Positions 63,549 to 64,000 of a stretch of 64,000 bases of DNA are shown here, in pieces. The translations under genes and the position numbers were made by a program. The DNA is from Bacteroidota bacterium (lineage in GTDB: Bacteria > Bacteroidota > Bacteroidia > Chitinophagales > Saprospiraceae). Each line of letters begins with the position of its first letter. The stretch's first letter is position 1. A model generated the notes under the pieces. The model worked only from the letters and a program-made list of their open reading frames with translations, did no database searches and was not told where the DNA came from. The stretch lies in NCBI GenBank assembly GCA_024642665.1, contig JAHEAR010000012.1:1-64000 (forward strand). Direction: 5' to 3'.

Positions 63549-64000
63549 CTATCCGAAGGATTCAACAATCCTGACAAATGTTTCCGCATCTTGTTTCGTG
63601 TTATACAAAGGAGCGGTAGCGATGCGAATGACATCCGGCTCACGCCAGTCTGCGATCACACCATGCTGTGTGATATGATCATATAGTGCTTTTCCTCCCT
63701 GAAGCACGAGAAGCGATAACTGACCACCTCGGTCTGCGGGATTTTCAGGCGTGATCACTTTTATTTGTTTTGAGTTAGTGAAGGCATCGTAAAGGAATTG
63801 CACATTTTCTTTTGCGGCGAGTTGTAGATTTTCAATACCTGCATCATCAAACAATTCAAGTGATGCGCGCATCGCCGCTAAGGGCAAAATTGGTGGATTA
63901 CTTAATTGCCAGCCTTCTGCGCCCGGCAATGGATCAAAAGCATCACGCATACCAAAGCGAGTAGTTTTATTGTGTCCCCACCAACCGGATAAACGTTGCA
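63549..64000 (-). CDS. kynU: Kynureninase (5' end beyond the window)
   Basis: C-terminal part of the PLP enzyme that cleaves 3-hydroxykynurenine to 3-hydroxyanthranilate. The in-window segment starts mid-protein (RLSGWWGHNKTTRFGMRDAF), continues GAEGWQLSNPPILPLAAMRA, and ends DAETFVRIVESFG. The GWWGH and GAEGWQ-SNPP motifs are characteristic; the PLP lysine lies upstream, outside the window. Together with kmo and haaO it supports de novo NAD from tryptophan. Confidence 0.95.
   Translation of the reverse strand, partial: QRLSGWWGHNKTTRFGMRDAFDPLPGAEGWQLSNPPILPLAAMRASLELFDDAGIENLQLAAKENVQFLYDAFTNSKQIKVITPENPADRGGQLSLLVLQGGKALYDHITQHGVIADWREPDVIRIATAPLYNTKQDAETFVRIVESFG

Overview
The window is a chromosomal segment of a Bacteroidota bacterium, most likely a Saprospiria/Saprospiraceae relative (inference). 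Support comes from promoters of the Bacteroidota type (TAnnTTTG -7 boxes), a very large secreted protein ending in a type IX secretion (T9SS) sorting domain, an OmpA protein with thrombospondin type 3 repeats, DUF5103 and DUF3667 proteins, a RecQ with a C-terminal HTH_40-like domain, and a kynurenine pathway to quinolinate. I see no rRNA, tRNA, CRISPR array, prophage or complete insertion sequence. The first 33 bases are Illumina P7 flow-cell oligo, not genome, so the left edge is a contig end.

Layout. 34-7744: a TetR regulator with its own promoter and operator sits between a divergent adaptor/FtsX export pair (contig-truncated) and a forward operon for a LolA-like carrier, two LolC/E-like permeases, a LolD-like ATPase and an outer-membrane barrel. 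This looks like a self-contained envelope lipid or lipophile export line. 7828-18091: forward genes for a TMTC-like TPR membrane protein, lipA, recQ, a periplasmic thioredoxin, topoisomerase IV A and an anti-sigma factor. 18123-26026: reverse genes for a glycosyltransferase, an efflux adaptor and TolC (no transporter alongside), DUF5103, a REP-associated tyrosine transposase with a perfect 38-bp palindrome at its 3' end, and 3-methyladenine glycosylase downstream of guaB. 26184-34596: tadA, a lipoprotein, pcm (reverse), a phosphohexomutase, a zinc-ribbon protein, a sulfatase, a small barrel, a HipA-like kinase overlapping DUF3037, and a TonB-C protein.

34674-49910: a small membrane protein, a pirin, OmpA/TSP3, DUF3667, an arsR-arsM pair with two matching operators, a small unknown protein, the 1909-residue T9SS cargo and thrS. 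50121-58888: lytic transglycosylase, epimerase-anmK-cytochrome c operon, a second pirin, two Hsp20 proteins, a TonB-C protein and lpxH. 58998-64000: haaO, kmo and a 5'-truncated kynU (tryptophan to quinolinate to NAD), interrupted by rlmF and an unknown exported protein.

The most unusual non-coding signal is a family of word-like repeats filling spacers between about 30.1 and 59.9 kb. Several word types (GTGATGGAGTGATT, GTCTCAGGTCT, GTCGCGTGTCG, GGCAGAAAGG, TCTGCGT) recur in different spacers and orientations, and many tracts begin at or overlap a neighbouring stop codon. They are not CRISPR, IS or terminators, and I know of no assigned function.
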